Shown one piece after another: positions 1 through 7,566 of a stretch of 41,769 bases of DNA. The stretch covers positions 1-41,769 of the forward strand of contig JAGXSZ010000025.1 in NCBI GenBank assembly GCA_018333515.1, read 5' to 3'. The notes under the pieces were generated by a model that saw only the letters and a list, made by a program, of their open reading frames with translations, did no database searches and was not told where the DNA came from. The DNA is from Actinomycetota bacterium (GTDB lineage Bacteria > Actinomycetota > Aquicultoria > Aquicultorales > Aquicultoraceae). How positions within the stretch are numbered: position 1 is the stretch's first letter; every line of letters starts with the position of its first letter. The translations under genes were made by a program, and so were the position numbers.

Positions 1-1512
1 CCGATCACGGTTGCAGCGGGTGAGACGATCCAGATCAGAGGTTGTGATTGTTATGGAGGTAACTGCGGTTCAGGGGGGTGTGCTAACCCGCATGTGGGTT
101 GGAAAACGCCTCATCACGATTACTTTTGTCCAAATTACTTCTATTCGCAAAACTACAACCCAAGCGCTGGTGGTAGAGACTTTACCAGTTTAATGGCAGC
201 ATTCCTCGCTTCCGGGGATACCATAATTGGCACTCCACAATGTTGGGGAGATTGGGATGAAGATAATAGTAATGGCGGTTATGACCACGACTTTGAAGAT
301 TTTGTCTTAATCTGGGCTTATCGAGATACCTTTACTGGCTACCATGACGGAGCCTCTGGAACAGTACCTCAATCCCAATGTCGGGCTTACGGTTGGGTGA
401 TGCAAGATGCCGCTCCAGGGTTGGATATTAATTACCGCATCCTGGTAGATGGCAATTTGGTAGCGAATGGAGTCGCTAACCAGTACAGGGCGGATCTGAC
501 TGGAACCTGTACAGGTGGCACGTGTGGATATAGCCAGGATTTATGGGGGTTAATATCGCCCAATGTTCAACACACCATACGCGTTCAGGGTCAAAATCCC
601 TATAATTCCTCCTGGTTTGATTTGTCAGGAACATATAAAACGATTCGGTGCTCACTCCCGCCCAGCGTGGATTTGAAAGTGAATAACCAGGATGGGACAA
701 TCCGACTGACTTCTCCCGCTCAATATCTGTTGAGCAGGACTTCCAGCAATGCAGATACTTGTACTGCCTCAGGAAGCTGGACTGGAACGAAGGGTCAGTC
801 CGGCTCGACGAATTATGCTGGCATCACAACCGGAAGTTACACCTATACGTTGACATGTTCCAATCCCATTGGCTCCGCTTCAGATAGTGTCACGGTGATT
901 GTCTACAATCCACCCGCTGTGGATTTGAAGGTTAACAACACAGATGGTCCTCTGACTTTAATTTCTCCCGCAAACTTTACCCTGAGTTGGATCAGTCGCG
1001 ATGCAACCAATTGTTCAGCAGCTAGCTCAAATGGCAGCTGGGTTGGGAATGTGGTCGTAGCTGGAAATCAATCTATGAGTGGAGTTTCGACTGGAACTCA
1101 CACCTACACAATCACCTGTTCAAATCAGTATGAAAGTGCCAGCGATTCAGTCACGGTTATTGTGATTGCACCACTTCGTGGGACAATAGCGGTAACCTAT
1201 GCGCGTTTATTGTTGTTTGCTCCTAGCCTAGATCAACCCGCACAGACCCTAACTGGCGAGGTAACAGGTGGTGTTCCACCTTATTCTATTTTGGTACGAG
1301 TTCGGGCACCATCGGGAGCCCAATTTTCTTTGAACAGGAACGGCTCGGCCTGGTCGGTGACTCCTGAGAACTCAGGAGATCTCAATTTTGGAACCACAGA
1401 AGAAGGTATCTGGACCGCATGGGCTGATTTGACGGATGATTTTGGCCAGATATATCGAACACCCAGCGTAGTTTGGGAGGTGGCATGGCATCCCGTGCGT
1501 GGTCGCCCGTAA
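1..1512 (+). CDS. Large exported Ig-repeat protein, 3' part of gene
   Basis: The reading frame is open from the first base of the window, so this is the C-terminal 503 residues of a longer protein; the GTG at 94 is not a credible start. The visible part is rich in Cys, Ser, Thr, Gly and aromatic residues, as in secreted disulfide-bonded surface proteins. An acidic stretch, GGYDHDFEDFVL, recalls calcium-binding or adhesin segments. Two Ig-like repeats follow (nt 664-1167), then a further beta-rich domain with PPYSILVRV. No membrane anchor or sortase motif is seen at the C-terminus. The next gene overlaps the last 28 bases, so the two are translationally linked. Likely role: surface or cell-contact protein of the pilus module. 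The function is inferred from composition only. Confidence 0.55.
   Translation, partial: PITVAAGETIQIRGCDCYGGNCGSGGCANPHVGWKTPHHDYFCPNYFYSQNYNPSAGGRDFTSLMAAFLASGDTIIGTPQCWGDWDEDNSNGGYDHDFEDFVLIWAYRDTFTGYHDGASGTVPQSQCRAYGWVMQDAAPGLDINYRILVDGNLVANGVANQYRADLTGTCTGGTCGYSQDLWGLISPNVQHTIRVQGQNPYNSSWFDLSGTYKTIRCSLPPSVDLKVNNQDGTIRLTSPAQYLLSRTSSNADTCTASGSWTGTKGQSGSTNYAGITTGSYTYTLTCSNPIGSASDSVTVIVYNPPAVDLKVNNTDGPLTLISPANFTLSWISRDATNCSAASSNGSWVGNVVVAGNQSMSGVSTGTHTYTITCSNQYESASDSVTVIVIAPLRGTIAVTYARLLLFAPSLDQPAQTLTGEVTGGVPPYSILVRVRAPSGAQFSLNRNGSAWSVTPENSGDLNFGTTEEGIWTAWADLTDDFGQIYRTPSVVWEVAWHPVRGRP
664..1167 (+). repeat. Two tandem Ig-like protein repeats
   Basis: Each unit of about 83 residues opens with VDLKVNN-DG and closes with a YT-TCSN...SASDSVTVIV strand pair, and each carries two cysteines. 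Units start near 664 and 916. The protein repeat is clear while the DNA is diverged, so the duplication is old. Confidence 0.75.
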
Positions 1513-2453
1513 TTCGAATTCTACTTGCCGCCCTTACCGTGATGACCACTGCCAGTTGGGAAACAACATCTGTGAAGGCTGACAGTGGTGGAACCTGCCA
1601 GATGGCTTATGGCTTAACCCCAACAGCAATTCCTGATTGGTTAATGCCCGTGAGCGGGAACTCGAACCTAGCCACTGCCAACCGTTATGATGTTTTGGCT
1701 GCTGAGTTATTGACCTCCGGATTAGTCGATGGTGCTATCTGCCCAGCACAAGGGTTGAATCCTGATGGCTCTGCTAATGGTTGTGGAATCGAACTTACGA
1801 AAGACCAGGTGCTCACCTGGCAGAATCAATTTGACTCGGTGATTCTCTCTTCTTCTCAGGCTGCAGAGTTACCCCCAAAGGTAGTTAAAGCTGTCATTGC
1901 CGTTGAATCGCAATTCTGGCCAGTGGCAAATTGGACTCTAGGTGAGATTGGATTGGGTCAGATGACCACATATGGCGCAGACCTTGTTTTGATGTGGCGA
2001 CCGGCTTATTTCCAAACCATCTGCCGGCAAACATACGGTGAAGTAGGATGTACCACCCAATATCAATTCCTGGATTCTTCAACGCAATACCTATTACGCG
2101 GAATGGTTTTACGAGATATCGAGGCCACCTGCCCGAATTGTCCAGGGGGTGTTGATCTTGAAAAAGGAAACCAAGCGATACGAGTTCTGGCTGAAACCCT
2201 CAATGCAAGTTGTTTGCAGTCAGCCCGAATTTTCAATCTGGCAACCGGAAGACAACCAGCTGCGTTTTTAAGTTATGACGATTACTGGCGTCTGGTTCTC
2301 GCAAATTACCATGCCGGCGCTGGGTGTGTTTATCAGGCTCTTCGAAAAACCGGAAATCCGAACAGTTGGAATAGCATTGCTGTTAATTTTTCCAGCGGGT
2401 GTGCCAGTGGTGCAGAATACATCCGACGTATTGAAGGGCAGATCAAGCCGTAG
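1485..2453 (+). CDS. Secreted lytic transglycosylase (SLT/VirB1-like)
   Basis: A 322-aa protein. The N-terminus (RILLAALTVMTTAS) is a signal peptide, so it acts outside the membrane on peptidoglycan. The SLT fold is shown by AVESQFWP, with the likely catalytic Glu at residue 141, then GEIGLGQM (the GLMQ-type motif) and NYHAGAG (the NYNAG-type motif). Several Cys residues suggest disulfides. ATG 1485 was chosen over the TTG at 1473 because GGAGG lies just before it (1476-1480). It overlaps the end of the exported-protein gene and is 13 bases from the prepilin peptidase. In conjugative elements such enzymes open the wall for a secretion or pilus channel, which fits its neighbours. Confidence 0.8.
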   Translation: MASRAWSPVIRILLAALTVMTTASWETTSVKADSGGTCQMAYGLTPTAIPDWLMPVSGNSNLATANRYDVLAAELLTSGLVDGAICPAQGLNPDGSANGCGIELTKDQVLTWQNQFDSVILSSSQAAELPPKVVKAVIAVESQFWPVANWTLGEIGLGQMTTYGADLVLMWRPAYFQTICRQTYGEVGCTTQYQFLDSSTQYLLRGMVLRDIEATCPNCPGGVDLEKGNQAIRVLAETLNASCLQSARIFNLATGRQPAAFLSYDDYWRLVLANYHAGAGCVYQALRKTGNPNSWNSIAVNFSSGCASGAEYIRRIEGQIKP

Positions 2454-2466
2454 AAAAAGAGGTGTT

Positions 2467-3033
2467 ATGGATTGGATTATTTTTGGTCTTGTTGTAACCT
2501 GGTTGGGAATCGTATCTTGGTTCGATATTCGAAAAAATGAAATACCACACAGCGCCTGGGTGGTTATTCCTCTCATTGGTGCAGGTCTTTATCGGATCTG
2601 GCAGGGAGACTGGACATTAGTCCTACTTGCTGCTGTAGTTGCAGCTGTTAGTGAACGGGATAGGATGTCTCAAGCATTTGGCTGGGAAGAGTTAAGCCGA
2701 ATAATCACCTGGCTCCCATTGCTATTTTTGGGAGCATTCCTCTCGATTCAATCTTCTCCACTTTCAGCTCTGGCAATCATGGGCTTCTGGGCTGCCTGGG
2801 AATTGAAGTGGTGGGGTGGTGCGGATGCAGTGAGTGCAATTACAGTTTGTCTAATCTGGCCAGGGATGTCCTTTATTGTATCGTTTTTGGTTATTCACTT
2901 TATCGTTGTGATTGCTTCAGGATTGGTTTCAATGAAACGGGAACAGAAAATCAAGTTTCACCGATTACCGGGATTGCCGATATTGTTAGCCTCGGTATTG
3001 ATCTTGAAAGTAGGGAATATCTTTTTAGGTTAA
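2467..3033 (+). CDS. A24 prepilin peptidase, copy 1
   Basis: A 188-aa integral membrane protein, mostly hydrophobic helices. The two aspartates of A24 aspartyl prepilin peptidases are visible: D20 in SWFDIRKNEIP and D120 in WWGGAD. The family cleaves the short positively charged leader of type IV and Flp pilins; this short form without an N-methyltransferase domain is the CpaA/TadV kind. ATG 2467 is preferred because AAAGAGGTG precedes it; the open frame upstream to 2275 overlaps the transglycosylase gene and is a shadow. The substrate is likely the Flp pilin at 5186. Confidence 0.8.
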   Translation: MDWIIFGLVVTWLGIVSWFDIRKNEIPHSAWVVIPLIGAGLYRIWQGDWTLVLLAAVVAAVSERDRMSQAFGWEELSRIITWLPLLFLGAFLSIQSSPLSALAIMGFWAAWELKWWGGADAVSAITVCLIWPGMSFIVSFLVIHFIVVIASGLVSMKREQKIKFHRLPGLPILLASVLILKVGNIFLG

Positions 3034-3186
3034 TCCGCAATGTCTGGATTATGCTTATATTATCATAGCCAAACTTGCGAGGCCTCCCTCTCGTACACCG
3101 TGGCGAAACACTTGAGTACACACTACTAAACGCCTGGGACAAGGAGTGTAATGGTTTTGTTCTCTGAGGGCTTAAGGGGGACTGGT

Positions 3187-4332
3187 CTACCCAAATTTAT
3201 TCGCCAGTTCATTAAGCCCATTTTCATCAAACGCTATATCAGCTCGATGAACTACCTCTCGAACAAAGGCTAATTCAGTATCTGAAGGTTTGTCATCAAC
3301 CACAACAGCAATGCATATTGCTTTAAATATAGTTTGCCTTTCCTCAATAGAACAGTTCGCTAATAGGTTGAGAATTTCTTCTTTATCGAAGTTTACTTGT
3401 TTTGAAAAGTTCTCGATATCTGGAATACTCCCAATTTCCTGGATTCGCGTGGTAAATGCTCGAAGAAACCATGCTTCCGGACGCGTGACTTTTTTGTCAG
3501 AATAAATGGCTAGCCAGATCAGGTTCAGGAAAAGGCATTTATTCTGTATTCCTTCAAGGGGGAAATCGCGCACAGCCTCATCAATGGCGGCGCGTCTCCG
3601 ATATTTTGTCTTGGCACGTTTCCCAATTTGGCTGGTATTGTAATAGTTCAGACCTACTCCAAGGGGGATATTGATGCCAGGGATGGCTCCCTTAATAATC
3701 TTATTTTGAAGAAGGTATTTACCAACGACAGGCAGGGCTTTGAGTGCTTGTAGACTACTGCCCGTAAGTGTTTTTTTTATGAATACTCGTATAAATTCAG
3801 GAGCGAGTTGTTGTAAGCTTTTATTTAGTGCCTCTCCTGCTTTAACGCCGAAAGCAAGATCGATAAGATCAGTGAGGTCTTGCGGATCTTCATAATCCAG
3901 CGGATGTCCGTATAGGATACCGATATCGTACGCAAGGCGTAGTTGGAGCAGACTGGTGTATCCCAAATCTGCCACAAGAGTCGTAATGGCAGCAGGTATT
4001 ATAACCTTCGAGGCTCCACCACGTTTACCAATAGTTGCTACTATTGCTCCTGAATAAGCTAAACTTGTCATGCCACCACTGATTGCTGCAAACTTTTTCG
4101 CTAATGCTATCCTTAAGTCGACGATTGCATCTGGTGGCAAACCAGGATACTCCTTCTGAAAGTATTCTGCCGTTACCTTTTTCTGATAATTGCTCAAAGC
4201 GAGATATAACAACTTCTCAAACCAGGCACCTTTATAAATATCTTCTGGCATCATATTTCTAAAAAAGGTTTTGATCTCTTCAAGCGTTTTCTTTGAGGAT
4301 TCTTCGGTACCATCTAGCAATTGATCAACCAT
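3187..4332 (-). CDS. EcsC-like protein with TerB-like C-terminus
   Basis: A 381-aa protein on the strand opposite to its neighbours, splitting the pilus cluster. The middle part (LQLRLAYDIGILYGHPLD, then IPLGVGLNYYNTSQIGKRA) has the layout of EcsC-family proteins, whose molecular role is not established. The last 120 residues are helical and acidic, with IWLAIYSDKKVTRPEAW, as in TerB-like domains. There is no signal peptide; two moderately hydrophobic Gly/Ala-rich segments lie at about residues 85-125. It is probably an independent accessory gene, and its link to the pilus genes is not supported. The family call is by pattern only. Confidence 0.5.
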   Translation of the reverse strand: MVDQLLDGTEESSKKTLEEIKTFFRNMMPEDIYKGAWFEKLLYLALSNYQKKVTAEYFQKEYPGLPPDAIVDLRIALAKKFAAISGGMTSLAYSGAIVATIGKRGGASKVIIPAAITTLVADLGYTSLLQLRLAYDIGILYGHPLDYEDPQDLTDLIDLAFGVKAGEALNKSLQQLAPEFIRVFIKKTLTGSSLQALKALPVVGKYLLQNKIIKGAIPGINIPLGVGLNYYNTSQIGKRAKTKYRRRAAIDEAVRDFPLEGIQNKCLFLNLIWLAIYSDKKVTRPEAWFLRAFTTRIQEIGSIPDIENFSKQVNFDKEEILNLLANCSIEERQTIFKAICIAVVVDDKPSDTELAFVREVVHRADIAFDENGLNELANKFG

Positions 4333-4564
4333 GTAACTCCCTTTTGCGGTCTGGGCTTGCTGTTGAAATAGATTCTTCTATTTGTTTAGGAAGAGGAAGG
4401 ACAAGTTATTCACAAATCTTGATGAAATGAGAAATGGTTTACCCTTTAGAAATCAGTATATACGAATTCTAATAAAACTTGGTAAATAAACCTTTCAGAT
4501 ATGATTCTATTGGCCACCTTGGATAACTTCATTCCATCATTATAATTATTAATAGACAATCTTT

Positions 4565-4627
4565 GATTAATCGTTGGCTGGACAGAACCTTCTGGGCGCA
4601 GAAGTGAGTCCAGCTTTAATTTTTAAG
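4565..4627 (+). promoter_or_regulatory. Hairpin leader element, copy A
   Basis: In the 330-base gap before the second prepilin peptidase, TTAATCGTTGG precedes a stem GCTGGAC (4577-4583) with GTCCAGC (4608-4614). Inside it is a second stem CTTCT (4589-4593) with AGAAG (4600-4604), and a T-rich run follows. The same layout recurs at 6365-6420 with a compensatory base-pair change. It may be an attenuator or small RNA leader. The rest of 4333-4560 is AT-rich and holds no gene that I can see. Confidence 0.5.
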
Positions 4628-4662
4628 CACTTGCACTGATGCAGAATGGATAGGAGCGCCTT

Positions 4663-5163
4663 CTGATTGCTACTTTCGCCGTTTTAGCCCTGTTTTTTGC
4701 CTGTATGGTCTACGATCTCCGCAACTACCAGGTCCCCACACCATTAACCGTTGGTGGGATGGTTGGTGCAGGTGTGTATGCCCTTCTCAATGGCTTATGG
4801 GCTCCAGTATTGTTGATGATTGCACTAACTCACGTATCAGATTTCAACCCCCGAGAAAAACGTCTGGCATTCGCCCTCACGCTGTCCGCATTTTCTGCAA
4901 TTTTTCAACCTTTAGCGGCGTTGATTTGTCTTCTCATCCTTGTCGTGTGGGTACTTTGGGAATTTGGTGTTTTGGGAGGTGCGGATGTCAAGTTGATCAT
5001 TACTGCTACCCTGGTTCTTGGAAATCCAATTTTTCTGATCCCGATAACAGTTGTCGGTGGAGTGCAGGGCGTAATCGCGAGCCTTCAGAAAAAGAGGGAA
5101 ATTCCTTTTGTCGTATCAATTTTTTGTGGGACATTGTTGTTCGTTCTCTATCCGTATTTCTAA
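4663..5163 (+). CDS. A24 prepilin peptidase, copy 2, probable non-ATG start
   Basis: The catalytic pair is seen in VYDLRNYQVP and VLGGADVK, with hydrophobic helices between and after, as in copy 1. The first in-frame ATG (4705) would start the protein three residues before the first catalytic Asp and remove the membrane helix that normally precedes it. The frame stays open back to a stop at 4651 and encodes LLIATFAVLALFFACMVYD, a proper helix, with AGGAG at 4652-4656. The only fitting starts are CTG 4663 or ATT 4666. The CTG is used here, giving 166 aa. It is followed closely by the Flp pilin, its likely substrate. The start is uncertain; the family is clear. Confidence 0.7.
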   Translation: MIATFAVLALFFACMVYDLRNYQVPTPLTVGGMVGAGVYALLNGLWAPVLLMIALTHVSDFNPREKRLAFALTLSAFSAIFQPLAALICLLILVVWVLWEFGVLGGADVKLIITATLVLGNPIFLIPITVVGGVQGVIASLQKKREIPFVVSIFCGTLLFVLYPYF

Positions 5164-5185
5164 AGAAGGAAGGAGGTGATTGGCA

Positions 5186-5332
5186 TTGCGTTTCCTGAAT
5201 GATAACCGGGGAATCGAGTCGACTGAGGTCGCATTGATCATTGCAGTAGTTGTTCTGGTGGCTTATGGTGCATACCGGTTGCTGGGCCAAAATATCGCTG
5301 CCATCGTGACTGATATTGCTGGAAAAATTTAG
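5186..5332 (+). CDS. Flp/Fap-type pilin
   Basis: A 48-aa gene with a TTG start. An exceptionally good ribosome site, AGGAGGTGAT (5171-5180), ends five bases before it and decides the start. The product begins MRFLNDNRG, a short leader ending in Gly; mature residue 5 is Glu (IESTE), then comes one long hydrophobic helix and a short tail. That is the plan of Flp major pilins, cleaved after Gly by A24 peptidases such as the two encoded nearby. The usual Glu-Tyr pair is Glu-Val here. It lies 22 bases after copy 2 of the peptidase and ahead of the TadE and TadG-like genes. It assembles, by family knowledge, into a thin adhesive pilus. Confidence 0.8.
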   Translation: MRFLNDNRGIESTEVALIIAVVVLVAYGAYRLLGQNIAAIVTDIAGKI

Positions 5333-5412
5333 TCAAATCAATGGTCTGCCAGCAATGTTCCCTTCGGGGATGTTCCATAAACTGGCAGATCAATTATTCC
5401 TCAAGGAGGATT

Positions 5413-5823
5413 ATGAGGTTTATTAAAGACACACGTGGGATGGAATTGCTTGAGGCTGCAATTACAACTCCAATTGCGATTATGGTGATGTTGGCGATTG
5501 TCAACCTGGGGATGTTAGTCTATGCCCAACAGGCAGTGCAAGCCGCTGCCAGGCATGGTGCGCGTATGGGAAGTGTGGCGCAGCAATGCCCAGCCTGTTA
5601 TGCCATGAGTGGAGCAAGAGACGCAATCGCCCAGGCTGGGATTCTGGAAAATACATCGGTCAGTGTCTTGGCTCCTGGAGGAAGTGCCGGCAGCATTTTA
5701 AAGATTCAAGTCAGCGGCAGTGTACCCAACTTTATGGCTCCTCTGACCAGCCTGTTTCCAGGTTTGCCAGGGCAGACGTTTACTGTCCGTGCTGATTCAA
5801 CATTTCGGCAAGAAGGCTGGTAA
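5413..5823 (+). CDS. TadE-like pseudopilin
   Basis: A 136-aa protein beginning MRFIKDTRGMELLEAAITTP. It has a short charged leader with Gly followed by Glu at position 5 of the mature part and a single N-terminal helix, then a beta-rich exported domain with two Cys (QQCPACY). This is the TadE pattern; TadE-like minor pilins are processed by the same peptidases and needed for Flp pilus assembly. AAGGAGGA just before ATG 5413 fixes the start; the open frame from 5341 has no ribosome site. The next gene starts one base after its stop. Confidence 0.8.
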   Translation: MRFIKDTRGMELLEAAITTPIAIMVMLAIVNLGMLVYAQQAVQAAARHGARMGSVAQQCPACYAMSGARDAIAQAGILENTSVSVLAPGGSAGSILKIQVSGSVPNFMAPLTSLFPGLPGQTFTVRADSTFRQEGW

Positions 5824-5824
5824 T

Positions 5825-6259
5825 ATGCTGTGGCGAGATCGACGTGGCTATTCAATGACTTTCTGGGCGGTATTCATTGGGTTGGTGATGATACCTGCCC
5901 TGGCATTGGCTATTGAACTCGGACGGTATTTTTATGCCATTTCAGAAGTGGCAAAGGCAGCGGATGCTGCAGCAGTTGCCGCTTCCGCTGAGATCAATCA
6001 GCAAGTTTTTCAAGATACCGGAAGTCTTGTCCCTACTTCAAGAACCTGGGGGAACGCCCAGGCTTATGTGACGTCAAATACAGCCAGCTTATCCGCTAAA
6101 GGGGTGCATGCCTTTGTTACAGGAATTCAGGTCAGTGGGGGAGACAACACTGTACGGGTTTCTGTATCCGCAGATTTATCTATCCTGTTTCCATCAGTAG
6201 TTCCCAAGGTGCTAGTAACTCAAACTGGCGTGGCCAAACTACGTGTCTTCACACATTGA
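5825..6259 (+). CDS. TadG-like / TadE-family pilus protein
   Basis: A 144-aa protein, MLWRDRRGYSMTFWAVFIGL, with a leader-like N-terminus, one membrane helix, then ELGRYFYAISEVAKAADAAA, the helix typical of the Tad-like/TadG N-terminal domain, and a beta-rich exported part. It lacks the von Willebrand A domain of full TadG. ATG 5825 starts one base after the TadE stop, so translation is coupled. It is the last gene of the pilus set; no TadA ATPase or TadB/C platform gene is in the window, and these may lie to the left. Confidence 0.65.
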   Translation: MLWRDRRGYSMTFWAVFIGLVMIPALALAIELGRYFYAISEVAKAADAAAVAASAEINQQVFQDTGSLVPTSRTWGNAQAYVTSNTASLSAKGVHAFVTGIQVSGGDNTVRVSVSADLSILFPSVVPKVLVTQTGVAKLRVFTH

Positions 6260-6364
6260 TCGTTTCTTACCCATAAAGGAGCGTGGGCATTATTAAAAAG
6301 AAATTGACCATCTAGGATAAGCCCCTTGTAATTGATATACTCTGATTGACAACTCAATAATTCT

Positions 6365-6420
6365 TAATCAATCGTTGGCCGGACAAAACCCACTGGGATC
6401 TGTTCGGCATTTTCTTTTTA
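6365..6420 (+). promoter_or_regulatory. Hairpin leader element, copy B
   Basis: TTAATCAATCGTTGG leads into the stem GCCGGAC (6378-6384) with GTTCGGC (6402-6408), an inner CCC/GGG hairpin (6389-6397), then ATTTTCTTTTTA. It matches copy A in order and spacing. The third pair of the outer stem is T-A in A and C-G in B. A possible -35 TTGACA lies upstream near 6349. The AGGAGG of the OB-fold gene follows after about 40 bases, so this sits in its leader. Confidence 0.5.
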
Positions 6421-6458
6421 ACCATAGATGACGAAGGTTTTATAAACAAGGAGGTCAG

Positions 6459-6983
6459 ATGATAAACGATGTAGTTCTAGAAGGAATCGTGGTACGTGAT
6501 CCATGGAAATTTATGGATGACCTGTTCTTCCGGTTGGCGATCTATAGAGACAGTGATCTGCCTGCCAAGAAATTGGATCTGGAACGTGATGCAGGCGATT
6601 ACATCAACGTCCGGGTCAATGGCGGAGCCAATGGGTTGATCCATATTCGCCGCGGCATGCGATTGCGAGTGCATGGTTTCCTCCAGTCTCGAGATTTCCG
6701 CGAAAGCTTGGAAGAGTTTATCAACAAAGCGCGGAAATCCAAGAATTGTACTGACCTGACGGTGGATATCAAAGCATGCGATTTGAAACAAAACCAGGTA
6801 TTCATTGATCGAAACGTGGTAGAGGCAGTCGCCAGGCGCATTATTGTGTTGGATTCTGCCACACCGAACGAGAAAAAAGCCAGATCAATTGAGAGAGTTA
6901 CGACTGGCAAGCACGCTGAAGCGGAAAACAATTCACGTGAGATGGAATCTACTTCTGGAGAAATTGACGCAACTGCTGAATAA
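6459..6983 (+). CDS. OB-fold single-strand DNA-binding-like protein
   Basis: A 174-aa protein. Residues 1-75 read like an SSB/PriB OB fold: INDVVLEGIVVRDPWKF..LFFRLAIYRD, then YINVRV and IRRGMRLRVHGFL, in the strand order of SSB. The remainder is charged and ends in an acidic, low-complexity tail (SGEIDATAE) without the usual IPF tip. AGGAGG precedes ATG 6459. It is the first gene of the DNA-processing module, which has a second, canonical SSB at 8697. It probably binds ssDNA during transfer or replication; a diverged accessory SSB is the best reading. Confidence 0.6.
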   Translation: MINDVVLEGIVVRDPWKFMDDLFFRLAIYRDSDLPAKKLDLERDAGDYINVRVNGGANGLIHIRRGMRLRVHGFLQSRDFRESLEEFINKARKSKNCTDLTVDIKACDLKQNQVFIDRNVVEAVARRIIVLDSATPNEKKARSIERVTTGKHAEAENNSREMESTSGEIDATAE

Positions 6984-7124
6984 CTCATCCTATCAACAAA
7001 CCGAAGGTGAGCATGGGTAATTATCTTTTTGGATTACCTGCAAAAGGTCTAAGAGTGTAAAAAAAATAGAGAGATGGATGAGTTCAGACCTGAAGCGAAT
7101 TCTTAATACTTCAGGGTACGTGGA

Positions 7125-7234
7125 GGATCACAAGATGACGTCCGAATCCCTTGCATAAAGCAAGCTGGATTTCGAGAACTGTCATCGTAAGCTCCCATTG
7201 GTATTGGGAGTGTGTGATCCTTCTTTTTATTTCC
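7125..7234 (+). ncRNA. Candidate structured RNA with branched fold and U-run
   Basis: Within the 583-base gap 6984-7566, an outer 8-bp helix GGATCACA (7125-7132) with TGTGATCC (7213-7220) encloses two arms. Arm one is GATGAC (7134-7139) with GTCATC (7181-7186), extended by AATCC/GGATT (7145-7149 with 7167-7171) and CTTGC/GCAAG (7150-7154 with 7160-7164). Arm two is CTCCCA (7192-7197) with TGGGAG (7205-7210). TTCTTTTTATTT follows at once, as in an intrinsic terminator. It matches no riboswitch I know. All pairing was read by eye. Confidence 0.45.
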
Positions 7235-7350
7235 GGGAGTCCCCGGATAGTGGGCTTGCACTTTAACAAACAACCTTTTCCTCCCAGGAGGCGTCATGGC
7301 GTGCTGAGAAGCAGAAAGGTTCATATCACAAGGAGAAAACAATACTGTGT

Positions 7351-7377
7351 GGGTGGGATGAATGACTCATCCCACCC
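7351..7377 (+). terminator. Perfect 11-bp hairpin in the gap before the Rad52 gene
   Basis: GGGTGGGATGA (7351-7361) pairs perfectly with 7367-7377 across a 5-base loop, followed by ATATATTTTC. It may be a terminator or mRNA-stabilising hairpin. Nearer the gene, GTTGAT...ATCGAC followed by TTTTT (about 7508-7531) is a second, weaker terminator-like hairpin. I see no protein gene in 6984-7566; a 108-codon open frame there runs through these hairpins and lacks a ribosome site. Confidence 0.45.
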
Positions 7378-7566
7378 ATATATTTTCACATCCATAGGGC
7401 TGCAAATGTCAGCGATGAAGAAAAAGTCTTCACCATTGTCGTTTTCTGCCCTGTGTTTATTCACGGGTAGCAAATAACGTCGGAACACTCCTGGTACTTA
7501 GCCATGAGTTGATCTCTCGAATCGACTTTTTATTAATCAACGTCGGATATTTCCACAAGGAGGATT

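Noticed and set aside
5341-5412. N-terminal extension of the TadE-like gene
   Set aside because: AAGGAGGA before ATG 5413 and the pilin-like leader starting there fix the start. The upstream residues do not resemble any signal.
7151-7477. 108-codon open frame in the gap before the Rad52 gene
   Set aside because: It runs through three hairpins, has no ribosome site, and its translation is low-complexity without any domain pattern. The gap is better read as non-coding RNA and leader.
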